A DNA stretch of 64,000 nt, from NCBI RefSeq assembly GCF_001894865.1, contig NZ_BCXA01000003.1, positions 62,001 to 126,000 on the forward strand. Reading direction: 5' to 3'. The position numbers and the translations under genes were made by a program. This DNA comes from Rhodococcus maanshanensis NBRC 100610. GTDB lineage: Bacteria; Actinomycetota; Actinomycetes; Mycobacteriales; Mycobacteriaceae. The notes below the pieces were generated by a model, which saw only the letters and a program-made list of their open reading frames with translations, had not been told where the DNA came from and made no database searches. Of this stretch, positions 57,591-64,000 are shown one piece after another; within the stretch, counting starts at the first letter, position 1, and each line of letters opens with the position of its first letter.

Positions 57591-58753
57591 CACACACCTC
57601 CGTCCCGGCGTGGTTGCTCGGTACCGGAGCAATACCCCGGCGCGAACGTCGCGAAACGTTCCGGCTCGTTACCCGGCGCGGTCTGATCCGCGACCATCGA
57701 GAGGAGTGAGTTCATCCCGGTTCTGGCGGCCTCCCGCTGCCGTTCGGCGCCCGAACCTGCGCGGTACCGCGCCGCAAGGAGTTCGCGGACGAGCCGTGAG
57801 TCGCCTGCAACGTCGAGGGCCTCGCGCACGTGCGCGAGCATCTGGGTCAGGAGTTGAGTTGCCGGGACGGAGCGTTCTCGAACGGCGTCGATCCCGGGGC
57901 CGGACAGGCCGTGCCGCGCCGCCGCCCATACCGCCGCCGCGCCGACCTGGTCGTCGATCGGTGACGCTTCGATCCCCGCACCGAGGTCGCGAAGCGCGGT
58001 CCCGACCAGAGCCCGGCTGAGGGCCGCCTGGAGCACCGCATCGTCAACCGTCGCAGCGGCATCGGCGGCGCGTACCTCGACGGTGGGGTAGGCGACCGAC
58101 GGGCGCGCGAGCCAGAAGCTCATGTGGTCGTCGACGAGAACCCCGCACTCCACCAATCGTGCGACCGTGTCGTCGTACTCGCGGGCCGACCGAGTGAACG
58201 GAGGTAGCCCGAACCCGGGGAACCGGGACTGTTCGACGATCCGCCAACTGCAGTAGCCCGAGTCGCGGCCGGCGGAGAACGGCGAATTGGCGCCGAGGGC
58301 GACCAGGGTGGGCAGCCATGGCCGGAGGTGATTGACGACACCGACCGCGAGGTCACGATCAGCCACGCCGACGTGAACGTGGCAGCCGCAGCATTGATAT
58401 CCGCGGATCGCACCCGAGAAGCGCTCGACGATTCGGGTGCTGCGCGCCGACCGAACGACGGGCGGCGGCTCGGTGTCGATCACGATCGGGGCGCCGACGG
58501 ACAGGACGCGGACGCCGCAGCGAGCCCCCGCATCGTTCAGCGTCACACGCGCTTCCATCAGGTCGGCCCGTAGGTCACCCAGCGCGCCGTGCACCCCGCT
58601 GACCGTCTCGAGCTGTGTGTACAACAACTCTTGAACGATGTGTGTGCGGTGCTCGTCCTCCAGTTGATCCAGGACGGCCTCGGATCGAGGGTTCGGTACA
58701 CCCGTGCGGGGATCGGTCAGCAGGAATTCTTCCTCGACACCGAGCGTGAGCAT
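57581..58753 (-). CDS. GCS2-family carboxylate-amine ligase (YbdK-like)
   Basis: A 390-aa enzyme of the type 2 glutamate-cysteine ligase family. Signatures: LTLGVEEEFLLTDPRTG at the N-terminus, YQCCGCHVHVGVADRDLAVGVVNHLRPWLPTLVALGANSPFSAGRDSGYCSWR in the core and PTVEVRAADAA near the nucleotide site. It joins a carboxylate to an amine using ATP. True gamma-glutamylcysteine synthesis is possible but not provable; actinobacteria use such genes in several small-thiol pathways. Length is normal. Confidence 0.9.
   Translation of the reverse strand: MLTLGVEEEFLLTDPRTGVPNPRSEAVLDQLEDEHRTHIVQELLYTQLETVSGVHGALGDLRADLMEARVTLNDAGARCGVRVLSVGAPIVIDTEPPPVVRSARSTRIVERFSGAIRGYQCCGCHVHVGVADRDLAVGVVNHLRPWLPTLVALGANSPFSAGRDSGYCSWRIVEQSRFPGFGLPPFTRSAREYDDTVARLVECGVLVDDHMSFWLARPSVAYPTVEVRAADAAATVDDAVLQAALSRALVGTALRDLGAGIEASPIDDQVGAAAVWAAARHGLSGPGIDAVRERSVPATQLLTQMLAHVREALDVAGDSRLVRELLAARYRAGSGAERQREAARTGMNSLLSMVADQTAPGNEPERFATFAPGYCSGTEQPRRDGGVWCG
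57633..57657 (-). promoter_or_regulatory. SigF-type promoter inside the ligase gene
   Basis: On the minus strand: GTTT (57654-57657), 16 bases, GGGTA (57633-57637). It is an exact match to the SigF form and sits 43 bases before the 66-aa small membrane gene. Confidence 0.65.
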
Positions 58754-58878
58754 CTGTGACCACCTGCTTCGTCACTGTGCGTTGGAGCGAGGGTAAGAGA
58801 AGGAAGTTCTCAGGACTACGCCTCCCAGGTCGTCCGCCGTCACAGGAGGCGGACAGGCATGGGAGGCGTTCTCGGCGA

Positions 58879-59052
58879 TCAGTGCTTGAAGGCGTCCTTG
58901 ACCTTCTCGCCGGCCTGCTTGAGGTTGCCCTTGGTTTGCTCCTTCTTGCCCCGGGCCTCGGTGTCCTTGTCGCCGGTCGCCTCGCCGACCTTCTCCTTCG
59001 TCTTTCCGGCGAGTTCTTCGGCCTTGTTCTTCGCCTTGTCGATCGCTCCCAT
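58879..59052 (-). CDS. CsbD-family stress protein
   Basis: A 57-aa, highly charged protein (MGAIDKAKNKAEELAGKTKE, then GEATGDKDTEARGKKEQ and a KDAFKH end). This is the CsbD family, made under sigma-B-type stress control in other Gram-positive bacteria. GGAG lies 9 bases before the ATG. It follows the DUF7218 gene by 18 bases and probably shares its SigF-type promoter. Confidence 0.92.
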   Translation of the reverse strand: MGAIDKAKNKAEELAGKTKEKVGEATGDKDTEARGKKEQTKGNLKQAGEKVKDAFKH

Positions 59053-59070
59053 TGGGGGTCTCCTTCTTTG

Positions 59071-59340
59071 TCAGTGGTTGCGTAGTGAATTGATGAGTTG
59101 CTTTTTGTTCTGCTTCGAGTAGCCGCTGAGTCCGAGCTCTTTCGCCCGTTTCTTCAACTCGGGCACCGTGCGGTCCTCGTAGGACTCGGCGTCGCCCCCC
59201 TTCCTTCCGACGGACGAGCGGCCCTTGGCAGCGGCGGCGTTCGAGATGCGTGCCGCCTTCTCCTTCGAATCGCCCTCCTTGCGGAGTTTTTCGTAGAGAT
59301 CCTGATCCTTGAGGTGCGGGTCTGATCCCGTCCGCGGCAT
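59071..59340 (-). CDS. DUF7218 / Rho-N-like small protein
   Basis: An 89-aa hydrophilic protein. Residues 1-40 (MPRTGSDPHLKDQDLYEKLRKEGDSKEKAARISNAAAAKG) form the DUF7218-like region. The end (DRTVPELKKRAKELGLSGYSKQNKKQLINSLRNH) is a SAP/Rho-N-type helical module that may bind nucleic acid. AAAGGAG lies 6 bases before the ATG. A SigF-type promoter precedes it, so it is a stress gene of unknown role. Confidence 0.88.
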   Translation of the reverse strand: MPRTGSDPHLKDQDLYEKLRKEGDSKEKAARISNAAAAKGRSSVGRKGGDAESYEDRTVPELKKRAKELGLSGYSKQNKKQLINSLRNH

Positions 59341-59380
59341 CGACTTCTCCTTTCTGCTGTCGCCGTGCGCTTCCCACAAG

Positions 59381-59405
59381 TACCCACGCCTCGTCCGCCC
59401 GAAAC
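59381..59405 (-). promoter_or_regulatory. SigF-type promoter for DUF7218-csbD
   Basis: On the minus strand: GTTT (59402-59405), 16 bases, GGGTA (59381-59385). It lies 41 bases upstream of the DUF7218 start and is an exact match to the SigF form. Confidence 0.72.
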
Positions 59406-59419
59406 CGCGGTGGGTGGAG

Positions 59420-60196
59420 CTATTCGTCCATCGCGTCACGAAGTGAGGCAAGGGTCCGGGCGAGAATCCGAGAAACGTGCATCTGTGAGACGCCGACCTG
59501 CTCGGCGATCTGCGTCTGGGTGAGGTTCCCGAAGAAGCGCAGCAGCAGAACAGTGCGTTCTCGCTCGGGCAGGGCGGCGATCAGCGGCCGGAGGGCCTCG
59601 CGATTGTCGATCGTGTCGAAGGCAGCGTCGAGATCCCCGACGGATTCTGTGAGAGGTGGCGAGCCGGGATGCTCGGTCGCCGGGGCATCGACGGACGTGG
59701 TCTGATAGGCGCTTCCCGCCAGCAGGGCCTCGTTGACTTCCTCGCGACTGACTCCGAGCTCCGCGGCGACCTCCGTTGGGGTCGGAGCGCGACCGAACTG
59801 TTGACTGAGTGCGCCTGTCGCCCTTCCGACAGCGACGTGGAGTTCCTTGGTGCGACGCGGAACCCGCAGCGCCCACCCCGCGTCGCGGAAGTGTCGACGG
59901 ACCTCGCCCATGATCGTCGGCACCGCGAACGACACGAACTCGGTTCCCCGTTCGTGGTCGAATCTGTTGACGGCGTTGACCAAACCCAGACGAGCGACCT
60001 GTACGAGATCCTCGTGCGGTTCGCCGCGACCGGAGAAGCGGCGGGCGATGTGCTCTGCCAGCGGTAGGCATCGTTCGACGATCTGCTCACGCGCCGTTGC
60101 TCGTGCCGGGTCGTCGGGGGACATCGCGGCGAGGGTGGCGAACTGGACACTGACGTCGGAGTACTCGTCCGACCCGTGCCCCTGGTGCCGGCTCAC
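59420..60196 (-). CDS. sigF: SigF-type alternative sigma factor
   Basis: A 258-aa sigma factor of the SigB/SigF/SigG group. Region 2 reads LPLAEHIARRFSGRGEPHEDLVQVARLGLVNAVNRFDHERGTEFVSFAVPTIMGEVRRHFRD, region 3 has APTPTEVAAELGVSREEVNEALLA and region 4 reads LPERERTVLLLRFFGNLTQTQIAEQVGVSQMHVSRILARTL. The start is GTG at 60196, overlapping the rsbW stop (GTGA). It directs general-stress genes and is held inactive by the RsbW-like protein encoded just upstream. Its own promoter is present before rsbW. Confidence 0.95.
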   Translation of the reverse strand: MSRHQGHGSDEYSDVSVQFATLAAMSPDDPARATAREQIVERCLPLAEHIARRFSGRGEPHEDLVQVARLGLVNAVNRFDHERGTEFVSFAVPTIMGEVRRHFRDAGWALRVPRRTKELHVAVGRATGALSQQFGRAPTPTEVAAELGVSREEVNEALLAGSAYQTTSVDAPATEHPGSPPLTESVGDLDAAFDTIDNREALRPLIAALPERERTVLLLRFFGNLTQTQIAEQVGVSQMHVSRILARTLASLRDAMDE

Positions 60197-60633
60197 CCGG
60201 TGGTGCCGTCCGCCCGGCGGCTGAACTCGATCGTGAGGATGTGCTGGGATTCATCGTCTGGATCGGGTCCTCGACCAGTGGAAACATCGTCGGTGAGGGT
60301 CCGCAGGACGTGCCATCCGAAGCCGTGATCGAGTCCGCCGACCGGCTCCTCGGCCCCCGTCGAGGTCGATCCAGAGAATCTGAAAACTCGATCGTGAACC
60401 CGAAATCGACACGAGAGCAGGGCATCCGGTCGCACTGCTCGGATCAGCCGCGTGGCTGCCTCATCCACGGCGAGTCGCAGATCCGCGATGGTGTCGAGAT
60501 CGAAGTCGCCGTGTGTCGTGATGGCGGTGACGACCGCACGGACGAGGAAGAGTTGGTCGACCCGGGCCGCTAGCCGGAGTTCCACGTCGGACCCGGTCTG
60601 CTGCTCAGGTTCTTCGGCGTACGCCCGTGACAT
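60193..60633 (-). CDS. rsbW: RsbW/UsfX-type anti-sigma factor
   Basis: A 146-aa GHKL-type ATP-binding protein. The N-box region is DTIADLRLAVDEAATRLIRAVRP, and later GGLDHGFGWHVLRTLTDDV supplies the glycine-rich lid. It should bind and block SigF, and may phosphorylate a STAS antagonist such as the one at 60961. ATG at 60633 has GAGG 6 bases upstream; the longer frame upstream has no support. It is translationally coupled to sigF. Confidence 0.9.
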   Translation of the reverse strand: MSRAYAEEPEQQTGSDVELRLAARVDQLFLVRAVVTAITTHGDFDLDTIADLRLAVDEAATRLIRAVRPDALLSCRFRVHDRVFRFSGSTSTGAEEPVGGLDHGFGWHVLRTLTDDVSTGRGPDPDDESQHILTIEFSRRADGTTG

Positions 60634-60677
60634 GCGACCTCGTTCCCCAGCGTGGGTTGTGGTTCGTGGGTGCAGAG

Positions 60678-60703
60678 TACCCACTTCGGAGTGCCCTCCA
60701 AAC
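60678..60703 (-). promoter_or_regulatory. SigF-type promoter for rsbW-sigF
   Basis: On the minus strand: GTTT (60700-60703), 17 bases, GGGTA (60678-60682). It lies 45 bases before rsbW, implying positive autoregulation of sigF as in mycobacteria. Confidence 0.68.
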
Positions 60704-60780
60704 GTCAAACCGCGCTGTCGAACGCGTGCGTCCGGCATTTGACCAGGGCAAGCCGCGTGTCACCGAACGCGACATAGTTG

Positions 60781-60796
60781 CTTTCATTAATTAAAG
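60781..60796. promoter_or_regulatory. AT-rich near-palindrome upstream of the STAS gene
   Basis: CTTTCATTAATTAAAG is palindromic apart from one mismatched pair and is very AT-rich for this chromosome. It lies in the 327-base gap between rsbW and the STAS gene, 165 bases before the latter. It may be a regulator site or part of a promoter. Apart from this and the SigF promoter, the gap shows nothing clear. Confidence 0.35.
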
Positions 60797-60960
60797 TGGT
60801 CGTCGCCGGCTCGATCTGGTAGGAACGAGTGAGGTTGAGCCCACAGCCGGCGGTAGGTCGAGCGGATCGTCGCAGCTCCCGAGCATTCGTTCTTGCCTGT
60901 TGATCGATCGGCCACCACCGCTTCCTTACGCAAGTCGAGTGCGATAGCGAGGTGGGCGTC

Positions 60961-61398
60961 ATGCCTGAACTTCACCGATTCGAAGCGGTGGCCCCGAGTA
61001 CGGGCCCGGTGGGGACCCCGACCAACGGAAGGTCGCCGGTCGTGGTGCCGCTGAGCGGCGAAGTCGATGCCGCGGCGCTGCGAACCGTGGACGAGCAGCT
61101 CGGCGTCGGGATCGAGACGGCTGAGCACGTGCTTGTGGTCGACCTCTCGGAGGTCACGTTCCTCAGCATCAGGGGCGCGGAGGCGCTCGCCGCCGCGCAG
61201 TGGCGCGCAGGCGCCGACGGCGTCGAGTTCTGCCTGGTCACAGCTTCGGACGCGGTTGATCGCACCCTTCGGGTTACCCAGCTGGACAAACGGTTCCGGC
61301 GATTCCCATCGGTCGCGAGTGCGATCGCACAGATCCATCGTGATCGACCGCTGTCCACGGTTGGTGCCCCCCTCGGCGGGTGGCGCGCGGTCAGCTGA
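60961..61398 (+). CDS. STAS-domain anti-sigma-factor antagonist
   Basis: A 145-aa protein with a STAS fold: VVVPLSGEVDAAALRTVDEQL, then VVDLSEVTFLSIRGAEALAAAQWRAGADGVEFCLV. The serine in FLSIRGAE stands where RsbV-type proteins are phosphorylated. It may release SigF from the RsbW-like protein encoded divergently. ATG at 60961 is chosen; GTG at 60952 is possible. Confidence 0.88.
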   Translation: MPELHRFEAVAPSTGPVGTPTNGRSPVVVPLSGEVDAAALRTVDEQLGVGIETAEHVLVVDLSEVTFLSIRGAEALAAAQWRAGADGVEFCLVTASDAVDRTLRVTQLDKRFRRFPSVASAIAQIHRDRPLSTVGAPLGGWRAVS

Positions 61399-61624
61399 CG
61401 GGCCGTGGTCCTACGGGAATGGGCCGGACCCGGACGGCTTCTTCGACTGCTATGCGAGTGAACTCACCGACCCGCTGCGTCGACTGGGCGGCTGAGGGGA
61501 GAGCTGCGGAACCGGCGGCTCGCTTCTGAACCGCCGATTCCTCGGTGCCTGCGGCCGCCCGGGAGGCCACGGGCCCTGTCCATTGGATGCCCGGACACGC
61601 CAAGATCAAACCGAGCGACGGCCC

Positions 61625-62317
61625 TCACTCGACAGGGGGCTGCTCATCGGCGCGCGTCGCCGTCGTCAAGAGGATGTGGTTGAAGGCCTCGCGGAAGCCC
61701 TGTGGCGCGTCGAGCATGCTCGAGATGTCTCGGAGCAGTTGCCGTGCCACCTCGCGTAACTTGACGTTCGTCTCCTGCGAGCGCCAGGTCAGCACCTCGA
61801 AAGCGCGCTCGGCCGATATCCCGTAGGCGAGCATCAGCGCGCCCTTGGCCTGCTCGATCGCTCCCCGCGACGATGCGATCTCCGCGACGGCGTCGTCGAC
61901 GGACTCCTTGATGTCCGATTCGAACGCGTCGGTGACGTCGATGTAGAACCCGAACGTCCCGATCGCGGTGCCGTCCTCGTCGAGGAGTCGATCGCCGACC
62001 ACCACCACGTGATGGGTTTCGCCTTTCGTGTCGATGATGCGGTGCCTGCTGCTGAAGGGCGCCCCGTGTGCTCGGACGTTGTCGAGGATCGCGGCGACGT
62101 GCGATTTGTCGTCGGGATGCTTGTGGGAGAGCATCAGCTCGGTGGTCGGCACGACCGAGCCGGGCTCGTAACCGTGCATCCTGGCCACCGCCGCCGACCA
62201 CTCCCACGCGTCCTCCGCGACGAGGAATCGGAAACTCCCGACGAGCATGGCCGACTCGCCGCCGACGGGCTCCGTCGTGCTGGACTCCGGTTGCGCCTCG
62301 GGCGCGACATCGCTCAC
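61625..62317 (-). CDS. PAS-ANTAR regulator
   Basis: A 230-aa protein. Residues about 25-140 are a PAS domain (GSFRFLVAEDAWEWSAAVARMHGYEPGSVVPTTELMLSHKHPDDKSHVAAIL, GETHHVVVVGDRLLDEDG). Residues about 150-210 are an ANTAR RNA-binding domain (IEQAKGALMLAYGISAERAFEVLTWRSQETNVKLREVARQLL). It probably senses a ligand or redox state and acts by transcription antitermination. GTG at 62317 has no good ribosome-binding site; a shorter start at MLVGSFRF is possible. It is 16 bases after the PfpI gene. Confidence 0.9.
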   Translation of the reverse strand: MSDVAPEAQPESSTTEPVGGESAMLVGSFRFLVAEDAWEWSAAVARMHGYEPGSVVPTTELMLSHKHPDDKSHVAAILDNVRAHGAPFSSRHRIIDTKGETHHVVVVGDRLLDEDGTAIGTFGFYIDVTDAFESDIKESVDDAVAEIASSRGAIEQAKGALMLAYGISAERAFEVLTWRSQETNVKLREVARQLLRDISSMLDAPQGFREAFNHILLTTATRADEQPPVE

Positions 62318-62333
62318 AAATCGAGTATGGACC

Positions 62334-62903
62334 TCATGTCGGCGGCGGCGCCGTACCTCCGGCCGCGACCACGTCGACCAGGGCATCGCAGAAGGCCGGC
62401 AGATCACCCGGGCTACGGCTCGAGACCAGGTTGCGGTCCACCACCACCTCACGATCGACGACGGTGCCGCCCGCGTTCGCGATGTCCGTTCTGACGCTGG
62501 GATAGGACGTGAGGGTTCGGCCACGCACCACGTCGGCCTCGACGAGCGTCCATGGGCCGTGGCAGATCACGCCAACGGGTCGACCCGCGGACACGAAGTC
62601 GCGAACGAAATCCACCGCCGCACGATCCTGCCGAAGATGGTCGGGATTGGTTGTCCCGCCCGGAAGGACGAGTCCGTCGAACTCGGTGATCTTCGCATCC
62701 GCGACGCGCAGGTCGACGGGGTATCGCCAGGCCTCGTGCACGTCGTGCTTCATGGCCTGGATCTCGCCTGTGGCGAGGGACAGCAGTGTCACCTGCGCGC
62801 CTGCCTCCTCGAGCGCGCGACGCGGCTCGACCAGCTCGACCTCCTCGACACCATCCGTGGCGAGGACGGCGACGCGCTTTCCGGCGAGTTTCGCGGCTCC
62901 CAT
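62334..62903 (-). CDS. DJ-1/PfpI-family stress protein
   Basis: A 189-aa protein of the PfpI/YhbO group. The nucleophilic Cys is in the elbow VGVICHGPWTLVEADVV, with the acid residue of the active site in ATDGVEEVELVEP and a glycine-rich loop in GLVLPGGTTNPDHLR. Relatives repair glycated proteins or act as peptidases. ATG at 62903 has GGAGG 6 bases upstream, and a SigF-type promoter lies 48 bases before it. It probably drives the PAS-ANTAR gene as well. Confidence 0.92.
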   Translation of the reverse strand: MGAAKLAGKRVAVLATDGVEEVELVEPRRALEEAGAQVTLLSLATGEIQAMKHDVHEAWRYPVDLRVADAKITEFDGLVLPGGTTNPDHLRQDRAAVDFVRDFVSAGRPVGVICHGPWTLVEADVVRGRTLTSYPSVRTDIANAGGTVVDREVVVDRNLVSSRSPGDLPAFCDALVDVVAAGGTAPPPT

Positions 62904-62950
62904 GACTGCCTCCTGTTCCGGTTGCGGTCGTCGGCGTGCCATAGCCGAAC

Positions 62951-62975
62951 TACCCGAGCGGGTGACCGGTGAAAC
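62951..62975 (-). promoter_or_regulatory. SigF-type promoter for the PfpI gene
   Basis: On the minus strand: GTTT (62972-62975), 16 bases, GGGTA (62951-62955). Exact match to the SigF form, 48 bases upstream of the PfpI start. Confidence 0.72.
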
Positions 62976-63015
62976 ACCTACCCCGATTCGCCACGGGATC
63001 CGGGGCGGGCGCAAC

Positions 63016-63040
63016 GTTTGAGCGGGGATCAGGTGCGGTA
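63016..63040 (+). promoter_or_regulatory. Near-SigF promoter for the cupredoxin gene
   Basis: GTTT (63016-63019), 16 bases, CGGTA (63036-63040), which departs from GGGTA at one base. It lies 29 bases upstream of the cupredoxin start. With the PfpI promoter it forms a divergent stress-promoter pair. Confidence 0.5.
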
Positions 63041-63068
63041 CCCAGGGGCAGCTATCCCGGGAGGATCG

Positions 63069-63509
63069 ATGTTCACAGCGACGACCGGCACTCACCCCAC
63101 GGCAGCGAGTGCATCAAGGGTTCTCGGTGTCGCACTTGCGGCCGTTGCGATCGCGGTGACCCCCGCATGCGACTCATCCGACGACGCGTCCCTGACGCCC
63201 GAGGCGCCGTGGACCGATTCCTACGGCCCCAAGGAACCGACCACGGCCGGTGCACCAGCCGAATCCATGACCGTCACCATCAAGGACTTCAGGTTCACCG
63301 TCCCGTCGACCGTGCGCGCGGGCGCCGAGGTCTCCTTGGTGAACGAGGACAACGTCGAGCACTCGGCGACCTCGGATCAGGCGGGAACCTTCGACGAGGA
63401 GGTCGACGGAAACGACACGGCCACCTTCCACGCGCCCACGGAGCCGGGGACCTACGCCTTCCATTGCCGCTATCACCCCGAGATGGTGGGCATGCTCGTC
63501 GTCGGGTGA
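63069..63509 (+). CDS. Exported cupredoxin-like copper protein
   Basis: A 146-aa protein with an N-terminal export signal ending in TPAC, a possible but imperfect lipobox. The cupredoxin domain fills residues about 65-146. Type 1 copper ligands are visible: His in NEDNVEHSAT, and Cys, His and Met in FHCRYHPEMVGM. It may carry electrons or sequester copper at the cell surface. GGGAGGA lies close before the ATG. Confidence 0.9.
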   Translation: MFTATTGTHPTAASASRVLGVALAAVAIAVTPACDSSDDASLTPEAPWTDSYGPKEPTTAGAPAESMTVTIKDFRFTVPSTVRAGAEVSLVNEDNVEHSATSDQAGTFDEEVDGNDTATFHAPTEPGTYAFHCRYHPEMVGMLVVG

Positions 63510-63529
63510 GGCCGGGCCGATCTGCCGGA

Positions 63530-64000
63530 TCAGGCCTGTCGATCGTGCTGGTTCTCGGCGATCCAGCCCGCGATCTGGGTTCGCGAGGTGAACCCGAGCT
63601 TGGACAGGACGTGTTCGACGTGGCCCTGGGCGGTGCGGGGCGAGATCACCAGCATCGAGGCGATCGCCTTGTTCGTGTGTCCCGCCGCGACCAGCTGTGC
63701 CACCTCGGTTTCGCGTGGAGTCAACACAGAGGTGACCGGTGTCGTCCTGGGCTTGTCGGCTCGGCTGTCACCGAGTGCGTAGGCGACGGATTCGTCGAGT
63801 TCCATGGCGGTCCCGGTGCGAAATGCTTCGCCGTAGGCCTTGTCCCCGAGTGCGTCGCGGGTGAGTTGCTCGCATTCGTCGTGGATGCCGACCAGGTACG
63901 GGAGTGTCACCGTGACGCTTCCTGCCGTCTGCGCGATCGTCTGTGCGGCACCCATCAGGACCCCGGCACGCGTCGGCTGGTGCTCGCGTATTGCGATCCA
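63530..64000 (-). CDS. LuxR-family regulator, C-terminal part (cut by window edge)
   Basis: The visible 156 residues end a larger regulator. The reading frame stays open to the last base of the window (WIAIREHQPTRAGVLMGAAQT), so the gene starts outside. The C-terminus is a LuxR/GerE helix-turn-helix (LTPRETEVAQLVAAGHTNKAIASMLVISPRTAQGHVEHVLSKLGFTSRTQIAGWI). The preceding part resembles the end of MalT-like or LAL ATPase regulators. An ATG at 63955 exists but would cut into the domain. Confidence 0.85.
   Translation of the reverse strand, partial: WIAIREHQPTRAGVLMGAAQTIAQTAGSVTVTLPYLVGIHDECEQLTRDALGDKAYGEAFRTGTAMELDESVAYALGDSRADKPRTTPVTSVLTPRETEVAQLVAAGHTNKAIASMLVISPRTAQGHVEHVLSKLGFTSRTQIAGWIAENQHDRQA

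Noticed and set aside
61399-61624. Protein-like tail (FFDCYASELTDPLRRLGG) after the STAS gene
   Set aside because: No in-frame start codon exists outside the STAS shadow, so it cannot be called a gene; a decayed gene end is possible.

Overview
The window is GC-rich chromosomal DNA from a mycolic-acid actinobacterium (Mycobacteriales). A Nocardiaceae member such as Rhodococcus or Nocardia fits best. The evidence is gene content and order: a nuoA-N operon beside a small response-regulator gene (as in Mycobacterium Rv3143-Rv3158), ureABCFGD ending next to a convergent ndh (as in Rv1848-Rv1854c), an antigen-85-like esterase, an IdeR-type iron box and a mycobacterial-type SigF/RsbW pair. I see no tRNA, rRNA, CRISPR array, complete insertion sequence or phage gene. 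The genus assignment is inference.

Layout. 0-2.3 kb: a hotdog thioesterase, then an ECF42 sigma factor with its YCII partner. 2.4-18.3 kb (minus strand): the whole proton-pumping NADH dehydrogenase, nuoA to nuoN, tightly overlapped, with NuoE and NuoF read as one polypeptide. 18.6-23.95 kb: a receiver-like protein, then urease ureABCFGD and an ArsR regulator overlapping ureD. 23.9-28.2 kb: type II NADH dehydrogenase (ndh), NADP-type glutamate dehydrogenase, and a divergent XRE regulator / SnoaL-like pair around a perfect 17-bp palindrome. 28.4-38.35 kb (plus strand): a nickel importer, hypAB, and a high-affinity group 1h [NiFe]-hydrogenase (small and large subunits) with its accessory genes (NifU-Rieske protein, DUF5947, DUF6084, an unknown 459-aa protein, a 39-aa membrane peptide, a protease, hypC). 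38.4-43.0 kb: an accessory segment with a Xre/RES toxin-antitoxin pair, two orphan proteins and a LysE exporter. 43.1-50.2 kb (minus strand): the rest of the maturation set in transcription order hypF, SIS-HypC fusion, SIS protein, hypE, hypC, hypD, DUF6390. 50.4-58.8 kb: secreted and membrane proteins, an iron-box gene, a heme-oxygenase-like iron enzyme, an esterase, a CDGSH protein, an MTQ2-like methyltransferase and a GCS2 ligase. 58.9-64 kb: a stress-response block (CsbD, DUF7218, SigF, RsbW, a STAS antagonist, a PAS-ANTAR protein, a PfpI protein, a cupredoxin and the C-terminal part of a LuxR regulator).

How the genes fit together. The first 50 kb combine three respiratory electron inputs (Nuo, Ndh, hydrogenase) with the two main nickel enzymes of actinobacteria (urease, [NiFe]-hydrogenase), a nickel importer and a possible metal-sensing ArsR protein. 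This suggests energy and nitrogen scavenging under nutrient limitation. The last 10 kb carry at least five, probably six, sequences matching the SigF promoter form GTTT-N15-17-GGGTA, placed in front of small stress genes and of rsbW-sigF itself, so this end looks like a self-activating general-stress regulon.

Most notable points: the in-frame NuoE-NuoF fusion; two kinds of short palindromic repeat built into nuo reading frames; the uncharacterised gene set travelling with the group 1h hydrogenase, including a 39-aa peptide and a SIS-HypC fusion; and the SigF promoter cluster.
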